A stretch of DNA of 54,201 nt from Planctomycetaceae bacterium (GTDB lineage: Bacteria; Planctomycetota; Planctomycetia; Pirellulales; PNKZ01), in the NCBI GenBank assembly GCA_016793115.1, contig JAEUIN010000219.1, positions 1 to 54,201 on the forward strand. The letters are read 5' to 3'. The position numbers were made by a program, and so were the translations under genes. Position 1 is the first letter of the stretch; every line of letters begins with the position of its first letter. Positions 13,923 to 22,569 of this stretch are shown piece after piece. A model generated the notes under the pieces. The model was given only the letters and a program-made list of their open reading frames with translations. It had not been told where the DNA came from and searched no databases.

Positions 13923-16559
13923 ATGCATCGCTCGGTTCTCACTCCTCGGTTTGCAGCGCTCACGACCTGTATCGCGCTGGCCGGAAACGCCGTCTGCGCC
14001 GCGGCCGACGACGCCTCAACTAAAAAGCAGGCGAGCCGACCGAACATCTTGTTCATCTATGCCGACGATCAGTCTTATAAGACGCTCAGCTGTTATGAAG
14101 GCGCGCCGAATTGGGTGAAGACGCCCAACATCGATAAGTTGGCCGGCCGCGGCGTGCGATTTGAGCGGGCCTATTTAGGCGCTTGGTGTATGCCGTCGCG
14201 AGCGAGCTTATTGACCGGGCGCCTGCAGCACGGCGTGCAGTCCATGACGATGGCCGGCAAATACCCGGGCAGCACCTACGATCCGGCGCAGTGCCCATTC
14301 GTGCCCGCCGAGTTTCGCAAGCAAGGATATCAGACGGCGCAAATCGGCAAGTGGCATACCGGCACCGACGCCGGTTTTGGACGTGACTGGGATTATCAGA
14401 TCGTGTGGAATCGACCGGCCCACCCGGAAAACGCGGGCAACTATTACGTCGATCAGATCCTCTCGTTCAACGGCGTCGAGCGTAAAGTCGAGGGTTACTC
14501 GACTGATAACTATACGAAATGGGCGGAGGAGTACATTCGCGGTCAGAATCGCGATCCTAATAAGCCGTGGTATCTCTGGCTCTGTTATGGAGCGATCCAC
14601 GGCCCGACGACGCCGTCGCCCCGGCACAAAGGCAAGCTCGCCGGCAACGAAGCGCCTTTGCCGGCCGATATTCTCGGTCCGTGGCCCGACAAGCCGAAGT
14701 ATTTGAACAAAACGGCCGCCTGGATCGCCGGCCCCGACGGCAGACCGGTCATGGGTAACAAGGCCAAGAAGGCCGACAATTTCGACACTCGCAAGGCCGG
14801 TAAGCGTTACGACGCTTGGGTGCAACAGGTCAACGAGTGCATGATGGCGGTCGACGAAGGTGTCGGCCGGGTGCTCAACGCGCTAGAAGAATCGGGCCAG
14901 CTTGAGAATACGATCGTCGTCTACTCGGCCGATCAAGGCTACGGACTGGGCGAGCATGGGTTCAATCAGAAGGTGGCACCGTACGACGCAACGGTCGCCT
15001 CGCCGCTTATTATCTTTCAGCCCGGCGTGACGCCGGCCGGCAAGGTCTGCCTGCATCCGGTTAACTCGCCGGATTTGGTCGACTACTTTTGCCGCGAGGC
15101 GGGGGTGTCGATTCCGTGGAAAACGCACGGGCACGACATTCGGGAACTCGTGAGGAATCCGACCATTGAGAAGTGGGATGTGCCGACGCTGTTGACGCAC
15201 ACCGCACGGAGCTACGGAGCGGAGACCGACGTAATTCCGACCGACGAGCGACTCACCGCAGCGAGTGAAGTTCCGTGGTACGCGCTCTTGCGCAGCGGAC
15301 GGTACAAATACATCCGCACATTCGTTGAAGGTGAAATGGAAGAACTCTATGACTTGGCGTCCGATCCGGAAGAGTTGAAGAACTTGGCCGCGTTGCCGGA
15401 ACAGGCCGAGCGTTTGAAGTCGCTGCGTAGACAGGCCGTAGAAGAACTCCGTCGTACCGACGCCAAATTCGTCGATGATTTGCCGAAAACGAAGGTGGAG
15501 AAGAAAACCGGCAAGCAAGCCGGGCTTACGCGACCGCAAAGCCCGTTCGCCTTCGTTTCCGAATCGAAGACGACGAAAGCGACCGCGAACACGCTCGACA
15601 TTTACTGGGTCGACGTCGAAGGAGGCGCGGCGACGTTGATCGTCACTCCGATCGGCGAGTCGGTGTTAATCGATTCCGGCAACCCGGGGCGCCGCGACCC
15701 GGATCGCATCTTTCACGTCGCCGTGCAGGAGGCAAAGCTCAAGAAGATCGATTATTTGATCACGACCCATTACCATCGCGACCACTTCGGCGGCGCGGCG
15801 CAGTTGGCGGCCGTGCTGCCGATCGGCACGGTGTGGGACAACGCGACTTGGTCGGAGCAACGCGAGAAGCCGGACGAAGAATATCTGGCGTTCAAGTCCG
15901 ACTCGCGGCGACAGATTTCACCCGGCGACGTCGTTCCGCTCAAGGCCGGCGGCGGCTCTCCCGCCTTATCGCTCACTTGCTTGGCCGCCCGACAGAAGTT
16001 CATCGCCGCCGATAAGACGCCGAGCGACAACACTTGCTGTGCGGACAACCGGCAAAAGCCGATCGACAACACCGACAACGCCAACAGCGTGGTCACTCTC
16101 CTGCGCTTCGGCGACTTCGACTTCCTCGACGCGGGCGACCTGACTTGGAATCGAGAAGGAGACTTAGTCTGTCCGCAGAACCGAATTGCGGCCGTGAACG
16201 GCAGCGGGATCGTCGATTTGTTTCAAGCGAGCCATCATGGACTCGACGTCAGCAACAATCCGGTGCTCGTGCGTTCGGTAGAACCGACCGTGGCGATCGT
16301 GAACAACGGCGTCACGAAGGGGAACGGCCCACTCATGTTCGCGACTTTGCAGGAAACGAAGTCGATCCGGCAAGTGTATCAGCTACATAAGACCGAGCGC
16401 AAAGACGGGACGAGTCATAACGTGGCCGACGAATTTATCGCCAACCACCGCGCGGAGTGCGACGGCAAACACATGAAGGTCTCCGTCGCCGCCGACGGCA
16501 AGAGCTTCACGGTGTTCGTACCGACGACCGGGCACGCGAAAACTTATCCCTGCAAGTGA
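13923..16559 (+). CDS. Sulfatase fused to a metallo-beta-lactamase-fold domain
   Basis: This encodes 878 residues from ATG 13923 with a Sec signal (about 1-27). Residues 38-530 are a type I sulfatase: ADDQ (47-50) binds metal, C89-M-P-S-R93 is the formylglycine site, KWH holds further active-site residues, and YSADQGYGLGEHG gives the last metal ligands. After a Lys-rich linker, residues about 558-878 form a metallo-beta-lactamase fold of the ComEC/MBL-hydrolase type: WVDVEGGAATLI start, H616-Y-H-R-D-H621, then DAGDLTW and ASHHG. MBL proteins of this subtype are usually separate secreted proteins that begin at just this point. The joined enzyme would work in the periplasm or outside, perhaps on sulfated polymers. 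Both active sites look intact. Confidence 0.85.
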   Translation: MHRSVLTPRFAALTTCIALAGNAVCAAADDASTKKQASRPNILFIYADDQSYKTLSCYEGAPNWVKTPNIDKLAGRGVRFERAYLGAWCMPSRASLLTGRLQHGVQSMTMAGKYPGSTYDPAQCPFVPAEFRKQGYQTAQIGKWHTGTDAGFGRDWDYQIVWNRPAHPENAGNYYVDQILSFNGVERKVEGYSTDNYTKWAEEYIRGQNRDPNKPWYLWLCYGAIHGPTTPSPRHKGKLAGNEAPLPADILGPWPDKPKYLNKTAAWIAGPDGRPVMGNKAKKADNFDTRKAGKRYDAWVQQVNECMMAVDEGVGRVLNALEESGQLENTIVVYSADQGYGLGEHGFNQKVAPYDATVASPLIIFQPGVTPAGKVCLHPVNSPDLVDYFCREAGVSIPWKTHGHDIRELVRNPTIEKWDVPTLLTHTARSYGAETDVIPTDERLTAASEVPWYALLRSGRYKYIRTFVEGEMEELYDLASDPEELKNLAALPEQAERLKSLRRQAVEELRRTDAKFVDDLPKTKVEKKTGKQAGLTRPQSPFAFVSESKTTKATANTLDIYWVDVEGGAATLIVTPIGESVLIDSGNPGRRDPDRIFHVAVQEAKLKKIDYLITTHYHRDHFGGAAQLAAVLPIGTVWDNATWSEQREKPDEEYLAFKSDSRRQISPGDVVPLKAGGGSPALSLTCLAARQKFIAADKTPSDNTCCADNRQKPIDNTDNANSVVTLLRFGDFDFLDAGDLTWNREGDLVCPQNRIAAVNGSGIVDLFQASHHGLDVSNNPVLVRSVEPTVAIVNNGVTKGNGPLMFATLQETKSIRQVYQLHKTERKDGTSHNVADEFIANHRAECDGKHMKVSVAADGKSFTVFVPTTGHAKTYPCK

Positions 16560-16618
16560 CGTAGCCGGTCGACGAGAAACGCGGACGACTTCGCCACGGC
16601 GAAAGAGCCTTCAAGGAC

Positions 16619-17578
16619 TCATTCGCCGACGACCGGCGAGGTGAGCGTGCCGATTCCGGCGATGCTTGCGTGGAGCGTGTCGCCCGGTTTCACATAAGTG
16701 CCGGTCGTGTTCCCCACGCCGGCCGGCGTGCCGGTGCTGATCACGTCGCCCGGTTCGAGCGTGACGATGTTCGATACGAACTCGATCACCGCGGCGACGG
16801 GGAAGATTTGTTGACGCGTCGACGCGTTTTGCATCACCTTGTCGTTCAACAAAAGCTTCATCTCCAAGCCTTGCGGGTCGGCGATCGACTCGGCGCTCGC
16901 GACGCACGGTCCCAGCGGACAGAACGAATCGTGCCACTTGCCGTGCAGCCAATCGAAAAAGGCGTCTTTCTCGCGCTTCTTACGCCCGGGATTCGGGCGG
17001 AACTTGCGATCTGAGATATCATTGACGACCGTGTAGCCGGCGACGCACTTCAACGCTTCGCTTTCGCTCACATGGCGGCAGCGCTCGCCGATCACAACGG
17101 CCAGTTCGCATTCCCAATCGATTGCGCCCGGCGACACCCTCGGCACGACGATCGGCTTGCCGGGGTCGACAAGCGTCGTCGTCGGCGGCTTCATGAAAAC
17201 ATATGGGAACGTTTCGGCTCGCTCCGTGGCCGCGCCGCCCCCTTCTTGGATATGCTCATTGTAATTGCCTGCCAGCAGGAACAGCTTGCGCGGCGTCGGG
17301 ATCGGCACGAGAAGTTGTATCTTCGCCGTTTCGAGTTCGGCGGCGTCGGGAAGCTTGCCGTCGTTCTGTTCGACCCACTTGAACAACTTTAAGGCCGCGG
17401 CGTAACCCGGACCTTTCGGGCCGAGGTAGTCGAGGAGGCTGTCGCTTGCCGGCAGGTTGAGTTTTTCATGCGTCGCCGTTTCATAGGCGACGGCCCCGGC
17501 TGCGAGCGGCACAACGGTCTTCTCGCCGTAGAGGCCGAGCTGAGTCTTGCCGTCGAACATGAAGCGACAGAGACGCAT
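16619..17578 (-). CDS. Fumarylacetoacetate hydrolase family protein
   Basis: This encodes 319 residues. The C-terminal FAH domain is clear: KLFLLAGNYNEHIQEG (start of the domain), DWECELAVVIGE (metal-binding Glu pair), YTVVNDISDR (metal-binding Asp), and the closing VTLEPGDVISTGTPAGVG. FAH enzymes hydrolyse or decarboxylate acyl-pyruvates and related intermediates of aromatic or sugar-acid breakdown. The exact substrate cannot be read here. It lies alone, convergent with the sulfatase-MBL gene. Confidence 0.88.
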   Translation of the reverse strand: MRLCRFMFDGKTQLGLYGEKTVVPLAAGAVAYETATHEKLNLPASDSLLDYLGPKGPGYAAALKLFKWVEQNDGKLPDAAELETAKIQLLVPIPTPRKLFLLAGNYNEHIQEGGGAATERAETFPYVFMKPPTTTLVDPGKPIVVPRVSPGAIDWECELAVVIGERCRHVSESEALKCVAGYTVVNDISDRKFRPNPGRKKREKDAFFDWLHGKWHDSFCPLGPCVASAESIADPQGLEMKLLLNDKVMQNASTRQQIFPVAAVIEFVSNIVTLEPGDVISTGTPAGVGNTTGTYVKPGDTLHASIAGIGTLTSPVVGE

Positions 17579-17712
17579 GACAAGTATCTCCGGTGGGATG
17601 GCGGGGCGGGAGCGGTATAGCTTCGCCGACCGGAGAAGGAAGTCAAGCAGAAGTCGCTCGACGCCGGGCGTAACGCGGCGGCGCTAAGTGGCTCGATTGC
17701 GTTGGTCGTCCG

Positions 17713-18495
17713 CTATTTCGCCCCAAACTCCCATTGGCCTGCGCCAAGGCGCCATTGTCGCCAGACGAGTTGCGGAAACACGATCGCGTCGCGGGCGTAA
17801 CGCTTGAAGAGGCGACGTGGTTCGCTCGCCACGCGGTGCAGCCACTCGAGCCCAAAGCTTTGCATCCAGCGCGGGGCGCGGGCTTTCTCGCCGGCAAGGA
17901 AGTCGATAGTCGCCCCGATGCACAGCGCGACCTTCGTTTGCAGCCGATCGCGATGCTTGGCGATCCAAAGCTCCTGTTTGGGAGCCCCCAGGCCCAGCAA
18001 AAGGACGTCGGGACGCGCGGCGTTCACTCGTTCGATGATGGCGGCGTTTTCGCCGTCGTCTCGTTCGAAGCCGATCGGCGGGCTATACGTGCCGACGACC
18101 GTCACGTGAGGCCAGCGCTCGGCGATGTTGCGAGCGGCGCGGTCGGCCACGCCGGGCCCCGCGCCGAGGAGATAAACGCTCACCGGCCGTCGAGCGTCGG
18201 CCGCCGCGAACAATGCAGGCGCCAAGTCGCTGCCCGCAACGCGCTCCGGCAACGGCCGCTTCAGCAAACGCGAAGCGACGACGACCGGAAATCCGTCGGC
18301 CAGGACCAGCGACGCGTTGCTATACGCCTCACGCAATCCGACGTGCTCATCGAGCATTACGGCGTGGTCGACATTTGGAGTGACGACATAGCGACAAGCG
18401 ACTTCCGGCGAGGCCAGCCATTCTTCTAATGCGGCCACGGCGTCGCACATGCGAACCTGCGCAATGTGCATCCCGAACAATTCAACGGTCTTCAT
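17713..18495 (-). CDS. WecG/TagA/CpsF-family glycosyltransferase (GT26)
   Basis: This encodes 260 residues. GT26 landmarks are present: YVVTPNVDHAVML (catalytic-Asp region), ADGFPVVVASRLLKRPLPERVAGSD, GPGVADRAARNIAERWP, and LLGLGAPKQELWIAKHRD. The conserved C-terminal part ends with RAPRWMQSFGLEWLHRVASEPRRL, which helps membrane association. The family transfers N-acetylmannosamine(-uronate) or similar sugars onto lipid-linked acceptors. It closes a minus-strand run of GT26, GT4 and Wzz-like genes, so it probably adds a sugar in the exopolysaccharide made by this locus. Confidence 0.92.
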   Translation of the reverse strand: MKTVELFGMHIAQVRMCDAVAALEEWLASPEVACRYVVTPNVDHAVMLDEHVGLREAYSNASLVLADGFPVVVASRLLKRPLPERVAGSDLAPALFAAADARRPVSVYLLGAGPGVADRAARNIAERWPHVTVVGTYSPPIGFERDDGENAAIIERVNAARPDVLLLGLGAPKQELWIAKHRDRLQTKVALCIGATIDFLAGEKARAPRWMQSFGLEWLHRVASEPRRLFKRYARDAIVFPQLVWRQWRLGAGQWEFGAK

Positions 18496-18531
18496 GGTGC
18501 GAACTCATGTTGGTACGTCGGGAAATGCGGA

Positions 18532-19755
18532 CTAGCTTGTCGCCGGGGCGACGGCCGCGTCGGCGGCGGCCGGCGACTCGACAACCGTGCCGTCGAGCAC
18601 ACGGCGATAAACGGCGGCCGTGGCGGCGGCCATGCTGCGATCGGAGAAGAAATTGACTTGGCGTCGATGGGCCGTTTCGCGCAGGGAATCCCAATCGACT
18701 TCGGAAGCGATGACGCGCCGAATCTGCTCGGCGAGCGAACCGGCGTCGCCGGGTTCGGCGATCAATCCGTCGACGTTTTCGCGAATCGCTTCCGGCACCC
18801 CTTCGACGCGGGTGCCGACGACGGGAACGCCGTGCGCCATGGCTTCGAGCACGACCATCGGCAGTCCTTCGCCGAACAGGCTCGGCAGCACGAAGAGGTC
18901 CATCTTGGCCAGCTCGGCCGCCACATCGGTCCTGAAGCCGCGCCACTCGACCGCGCTTTGTACGCCGAGTTTTGCGGAGAGGTCGTGAATCGTGTGCTCA
19001 TAGTCCGCGGTTTCGAAGCGGCCGACGGCCCGCAGTCGGGCGTCGATGCCGTCGCGGCGCAGCTCGGCTAACGCTTCGAGCAGAACCTCCAGCCCCTTTC
19101 GCGGGCGGAACAGCGCCGTGCAACCGAGCGTCCAGGTTCCGACCGGCGTTTCGCGAATCGCAAGACTCGGCAGCACGGGAACGCCGTTATGAACGACGTG
19201 AATACGATCGGCGGGAATGCCGTGGCGTTCGCCGTAGCAGGCCAAGCTCTTCGAGACGGCGATCGCCGCCGCGATTCCCGCAATGCTGCGACGTTCGATA
19301 AAGGCATTGACGGCGTTTCGCAATTTGTGCGTCGTATCACCTGCAGTCGGACTGTGCAGATGATGGATCATCGGCAGGCCTGACATCCGCGCCGCGATTC
19401 GGCCGATCATCGCCGACCGAACCGTATGCGTGTGGATGAGTTCGCAACCCTCGCGGCGAGCCAAATGCGCGACGGCGCGGGCCGGACGAAGATCGAATTT
19501 GTGACGCATCCGCGCTTCGAAGAGCGGCGCATCGGCATTGCGGCGTCGGAGCGGAAACTGATCGGGCTTGACGGCCGCGAAAATCGGTTGGTAGCCGAAC
19601 TCGGGAAGCACGGCCGCGAGCAAATCTTGGACGCGTTCGGCTCCGGCGTAATGCTCGCCGTTGATCACATGCAACACGCGACGCAACGGGCGGCGCTCGC
19701 GAAGCGCCGGCGAGTTTTCGATGTGATCGGTACGATCGACTAAGGAAGTTGTCAT
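18532..19755 (-). CDS. GT4-family glycosyltransferase
   Basis: This encodes about 407 residues from ATG 19755 (MTTSLVDRTDHIENSPALRE); a GTG at 19803 would add 16 residues but has no better support. It has a GT-B fold. The N-terminal domain opens with VLHVINGEHYAGAERV and contains LIHTHTVRSAMIGRIAARM. The C-terminal donor-binding domain has the E-x7-E motif in FGEGLPMVVLEAMAHGVPVVG. It is likely cytoplasmic and transfers a sugar from an activated donor to a growing saccharide. It lies between the Wzz-like and GT26 genes in one orientation. Confidence 0.9.
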   Translation of the reverse strand: MTTSLVDRTDHIENSPALRERRPLRRVLHVINGEHYAGAERVQDLLAAVLPEFGYQPIFAAVKPDQFPLRRRNADAPLFEARMRHKFDLRPARAVAHLARREGCELIHTHTVRSAMIGRIAARMSGLPMIHHLHSPTAGDTTHKLRNAVNAFIERRSIAGIAAAIAVSKSLACYGERHGIPADRIHVVHNGVPVLPSLAIRETPVGTWTLGCTALFRPRKGLEVLLEALAELRRDGIDARLRAVGRFETADYEHTIHDLSAKLGVQSAVEWRGFRTDVAAELAKMDLFVLPSLFGEGLPMVVLEAMAHGVPVVGTRVEGVPEAIRENVDGLIAEPGDAGSLAEQIRRVIASEVDWDSLRETAHRRQVNFFSDRSMAAATAAVYRRVLDGTVVESPAAADAAVAPATS

Positions 19756-19813
19756 GGTTTCGCTTATTGAGGAATCGCGGCGTGGCGAAGCGGCGATCGG
19801 CACCCAGGAGTTC

Positions 19814-21322
19814 TTAGCTTTGAAGGACGGGCGACGGAGGGAGACCGAACGACGTCGAAGCTTGGCGAGAAAGGGGGCCGAGTTCCGGAATCACCGGCGG
19901 CGTTTCGTCGTCGCAGGAGGCCGCAGCGCCGCCCTGTCTAGGCGCGACGGATGCGGGCAAGTCCGCATGACTGCGGCGGCCGGGCGCAACGGTCAGCAGC
20001 AAGCAGCCGATGCCGCTCAGCAGCCCGCCGGCCATTCCCATTCCCAACAGCGTCGTTTTCCCGGGGCCGATCGGCTTGGTTCCGGCCTCGGGTCCGTCGA
20101 TTCGCGTCAGCAAACTGGCCGACGACGCGCCCGCTTGGGCGCTGCGAGCGTCTACGAGTTGCCTCTCGGCCTGCTCAAGCTGTCGCATGCGATGCTGCAT
20201 TTGGCCGTTGAGCGAAGAGTACTCCGCGCGCAGCGAGGCGAGTCGATCAAGCCGCCCGCGAGCTGCGTCGAGTTTTTCGCGTCGATCGGCGATCAACTGA
20301 TCGTTGAGCGACAATTCGGCGTCGACGCCCCGAAGCGCGGCGGTGATTTCGGCGTGGAGGTGACGCCGGACTTCTTCTTCGGCGTCAAGCGACGCCCGCA
20401 CTTGCGGATGTTCGCGCGACATACTTCCCAGCAACAAGCTCGATCGCAATTGAGCGTCGATGAGCCCTTCCTTAAGACGTTTCAGCGCAGGTTGAGCTTC
20501 AACCAAACGATTAGGGGTCGCGAGGAGCTTGTGAGGATCGGATTGCGCCTGCACGAGCAGAGTGCGAAGCTCCTTGGTGTTGCGCTGCGCCGTTTCCGCG
20601 TTGCGAAGCTCGCTTTCCAATTCGATCGCGAGTTTGCGCAGATCGCTGTCGCCCGAGCCAAGTTGCTCGAGATTGCGGAGTTCGGCGAGATCGCCGCCGA
20701 CGTCGCTTTCAAGTCGTTTCATCGCGGCGACGGATTGATCGAGGTCGTCTCGCGCGATCTCGACGGCGTTGGCCAGTTCGCGCACCATGCTGCCTGTCTT
20801 TTGGTCGCGAAGTTGTCGATAGCGCGTCAGCAGCTGCTCAGCGAGCGCATCGGCAAGCGCGACCGCGCGCTGCGGATCTGCGTCGCGAATCTTTAGGTAA
20901 AAAACCTCGGTGGACCCGAACTCCGTTCCTTTGGGCGGGGCGAGCTTGATCGTGTCGGCGAAGTCGCTGACGTCGTCGACCGTCGGCCAGACGTCGGTTG
21001 CGCCTTCACGAACCGAGGGCGACGGCCCGACCGCCTTCAGCGCCGCGGTCACGACGTTGCGGTTTTTGGCGATCTCGAGCAAAGTCTCTTGAAACGTTTT
21101 CATCTCCGAGAGATCGCGAAATCGGCCCGGCGCCGCGACGTTGCCGCCGGCTTCCGCGCGGACGATGAACGCCTGCGACGCTTCCCACGTCGGCGGCTTC
21201 ATCAGCGCATAAGCCGAAGCGACGCCCGCGACGAGCACGGCCGGGACGAGCCAACGCAGCGGGTATTTCACGAACAAGCGGCCGACGTCGAACAACGTCG
21301 GCGGCGAATTGGCGGCGACCAT
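19814..21322 (-). CDS. Wzz-like chain-length determinant / polysaccharide co-polymerase
   Basis: This encodes 502 residues. A transmembrane segment sits near residues 24-41 (WLVPAVLVAGVASAYALM). A Wzz-type periplasmic domain follows, with a long coiled-coil region (about 190-400). A second transmembrane segment is near 430-455 (TLLGMGMAGGLLSGIGCLLL). The cytoplasmic tail is short, with no Walker motifs or Tyr cluster, so there is no fused tyrosine kinase. This protein class sets polymer length in Wzx/Wzy-type exopolysaccharide synthesis. It is divergent from the polysaccharide deacetylase across about 330 bases, which should hold both promoters. Confidence 0.85.
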   Translation of the reverse strand: MVAANSPPTLFDVGRLFVKYPLRWLVPAVLVAGVASAYALMKPPTWEASQAFIVRAEAGGNVAAPGRFRDLSEMKTFQETLLEIAKNRNVVTAALKAVGPSPSVREGATDVWPTVDDVSDFADTIKLAPPKGTEFGSTEVFYLKIRDADPQRAVALADALAEQLLTRYRQLRDQKTGSMVRELANAVEIARDDLDQSVAAMKRLESDVGGDLAELRNLEQLGSGDSDLRKLAIELESELRNAETAQRNTKELRTLLVQAQSDPHKLLATPNRLVEAQPALKRLKEGLIDAQLRSSLLLGSMSREHPQVRASLDAEEEVRRHLHAEITAALRGVDAELSLNDQLIADRREKLDAARGRLDRLASLRAEYSSLNGQMQHRMRQLEQAERQLVDARSAQAGASSASLLTRIDGPEAGTKPIGPGKTTLLGMGMAGGLLSGIGCLLLTVAPGRRSHADLPASVAPRQGGAAASCDDETPPVIPELGPLSRQASTSFGLPPSPVLQS

Positions 21323-21650
21323 CGATAGAGGTTCCTCGTTTCGATTCGGACCGGAGGACGGCGACTCCTGCGCGCACCTCCGGCGACTCGTCGTGAAACC
21401 CTAGGTCGAAAACCTAGCCGAGGCGGGCGGAACATACGGATTTCGCTCATCCGGACGAACTTTCCGCGTCGACGTGGCGTTTCGGCAACGCACGTTGCAG
21501 TTCGGCTTCCGCAATCCCGCGACCAAGCCGTGAAATTAGTTCGACGATTTGCTTTGTGAGTTGCGTGACGGAGAGTTACCTAAGGCCGCGAATAATGCCG
21601 CCTTCACGCGACCCCCGTTTGGCCGCCGGAACACGATCGGAAAGACGAGC
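21323..21650. other. Divergent promoter region of the exopolysaccharide locus
   Basis: These 328 bases separate the Wzz-like and deacetylase genes. They contain a small hairpin, CTAGGT (21401-21406) pairing with ACCTAG (21412-21417) over the loop CGAAA. The hairpin may be an operator. No other element is recognised. Confidence 0.35.
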
Positions 21651-22538
21651 ATGTCCCCTTGGAAGCAAGCCGCGCTCGCGGCCTATTATCACGGCACTCG
21701 CCCGTACCGCGTCTGGTGGAACTATCGCGCCGCGCGGGCGCGACGCGCTCCTGTGATGATCTTGTTCTATCACCGAATCGCCGACGATCGGGCCAACGCT
21801 TGGACCTGCCCGAAGAATCTCTTCGCCGAGCAAATGACTTGGCTTCGCAAACATTGCGACGTCGTGACGCTGGCCGAAGCGCAACATCGAATTCGAACCG
21901 GCAATCCGCGGCCGGCCGCGGTCGTCACGTTCGACGACGGATACGGCGAGAACAATGAGTTCGCGCTGCCGCACCTAGTCGAACACAAAATGCCTGCGAC
22001 TTATTTCGTCACCTTGCACCATGTGTGCAACGGAGTTCCGTTCCCGCACGACATGCGCGCGGGAAATACGTTTCGACCCAATACGATCGCCGACCTGCGA
22101 CACTGGGCCGCGACCGGGCTTATTGAAATCGGCGCCCACACGCGCACTCATCCGGACATCGGCGCCGTCGTGGATCGGCGCCGGCTGGAAGACGAAGTAG
22201 TCACTGCCGGCGAGGAGTTGCAGCAGTTGCTGGGGAGATCCGTGCGCTACTTCGCGTTCCCCTTCGGGCTGCCGGCGAACATGCAACCGGCGGCGTTCGA
22301 ACTGGCCTACGAAGCCGGTTATGAGGGCGTGTGCTCGGCCTACGGCGCATATAACTTCCCGGGCGACGACCCGTTTCATCTCCAACGGATCCATGCCGAC
22401 GACGATCTGTTGCGTTTTCGGAATTGGCTCTCCGTCGATCCGCGCAAGTTGAAGATCGCCCGCTACGAATACCAATCTCCGCCGATGCCGCCGAAGGAAG
22501 CCCAAGTCGAAGGCTTCCGCCGCGTTTTGGGCGTGTAA
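21651..22538 (+). CDS. Polysaccharide deacetylase (carbohydrate esterase 4 / NodB-like)
   Basis: This encodes 295 residues from ATG 21651. NodB-homology motifs: MILFYHRI lead-in, VVTFDDGYGENNEFALP (motif 1, TFDDG at 93-97 with the catalytic Asp and metal Asp), IGAHTRTHPDIG (motif 2, the metal His pair), and YFAFPFGLP (motif 3). It removes acetyl groups from N-acetyl sugars in polysaccharide. No classic signal peptide is seen, and the basic start suggests a cytoplasmic or membrane-surface role. It pairs with the GT4 gene 31 bases downstream. Confidence 0.9.
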   Translation: MSPWKQAALAAYYHGTRPYRVWWNYRAARARRAPVMILFYHRIADDRANAWTCPKNLFAEQMTWLRKHCDVVTLAEAQHRIRTGNPRPAAVVTFDDGYGENNEFALPHLVEHKMPATYFVTLHHVCNGVPFPHDMRAGNTFRPNTIADLRHWAATGLIEIGAHTRTHPDIGAVVDRRRLEDEVVTAGEELQQLLGRSVRYFAFPFGLPANMQPAAFELAYEAGYEGVCSAYGAYNFPGDDPFHLQRIHADDDLLRFRNWLSVDPRKLKIARYEYQSPPMPPKEAQVEGFRRVLGV

Positions 22539-22569
22539 ACCCATCCATCATGTCATGAGGTGAGTGCCG

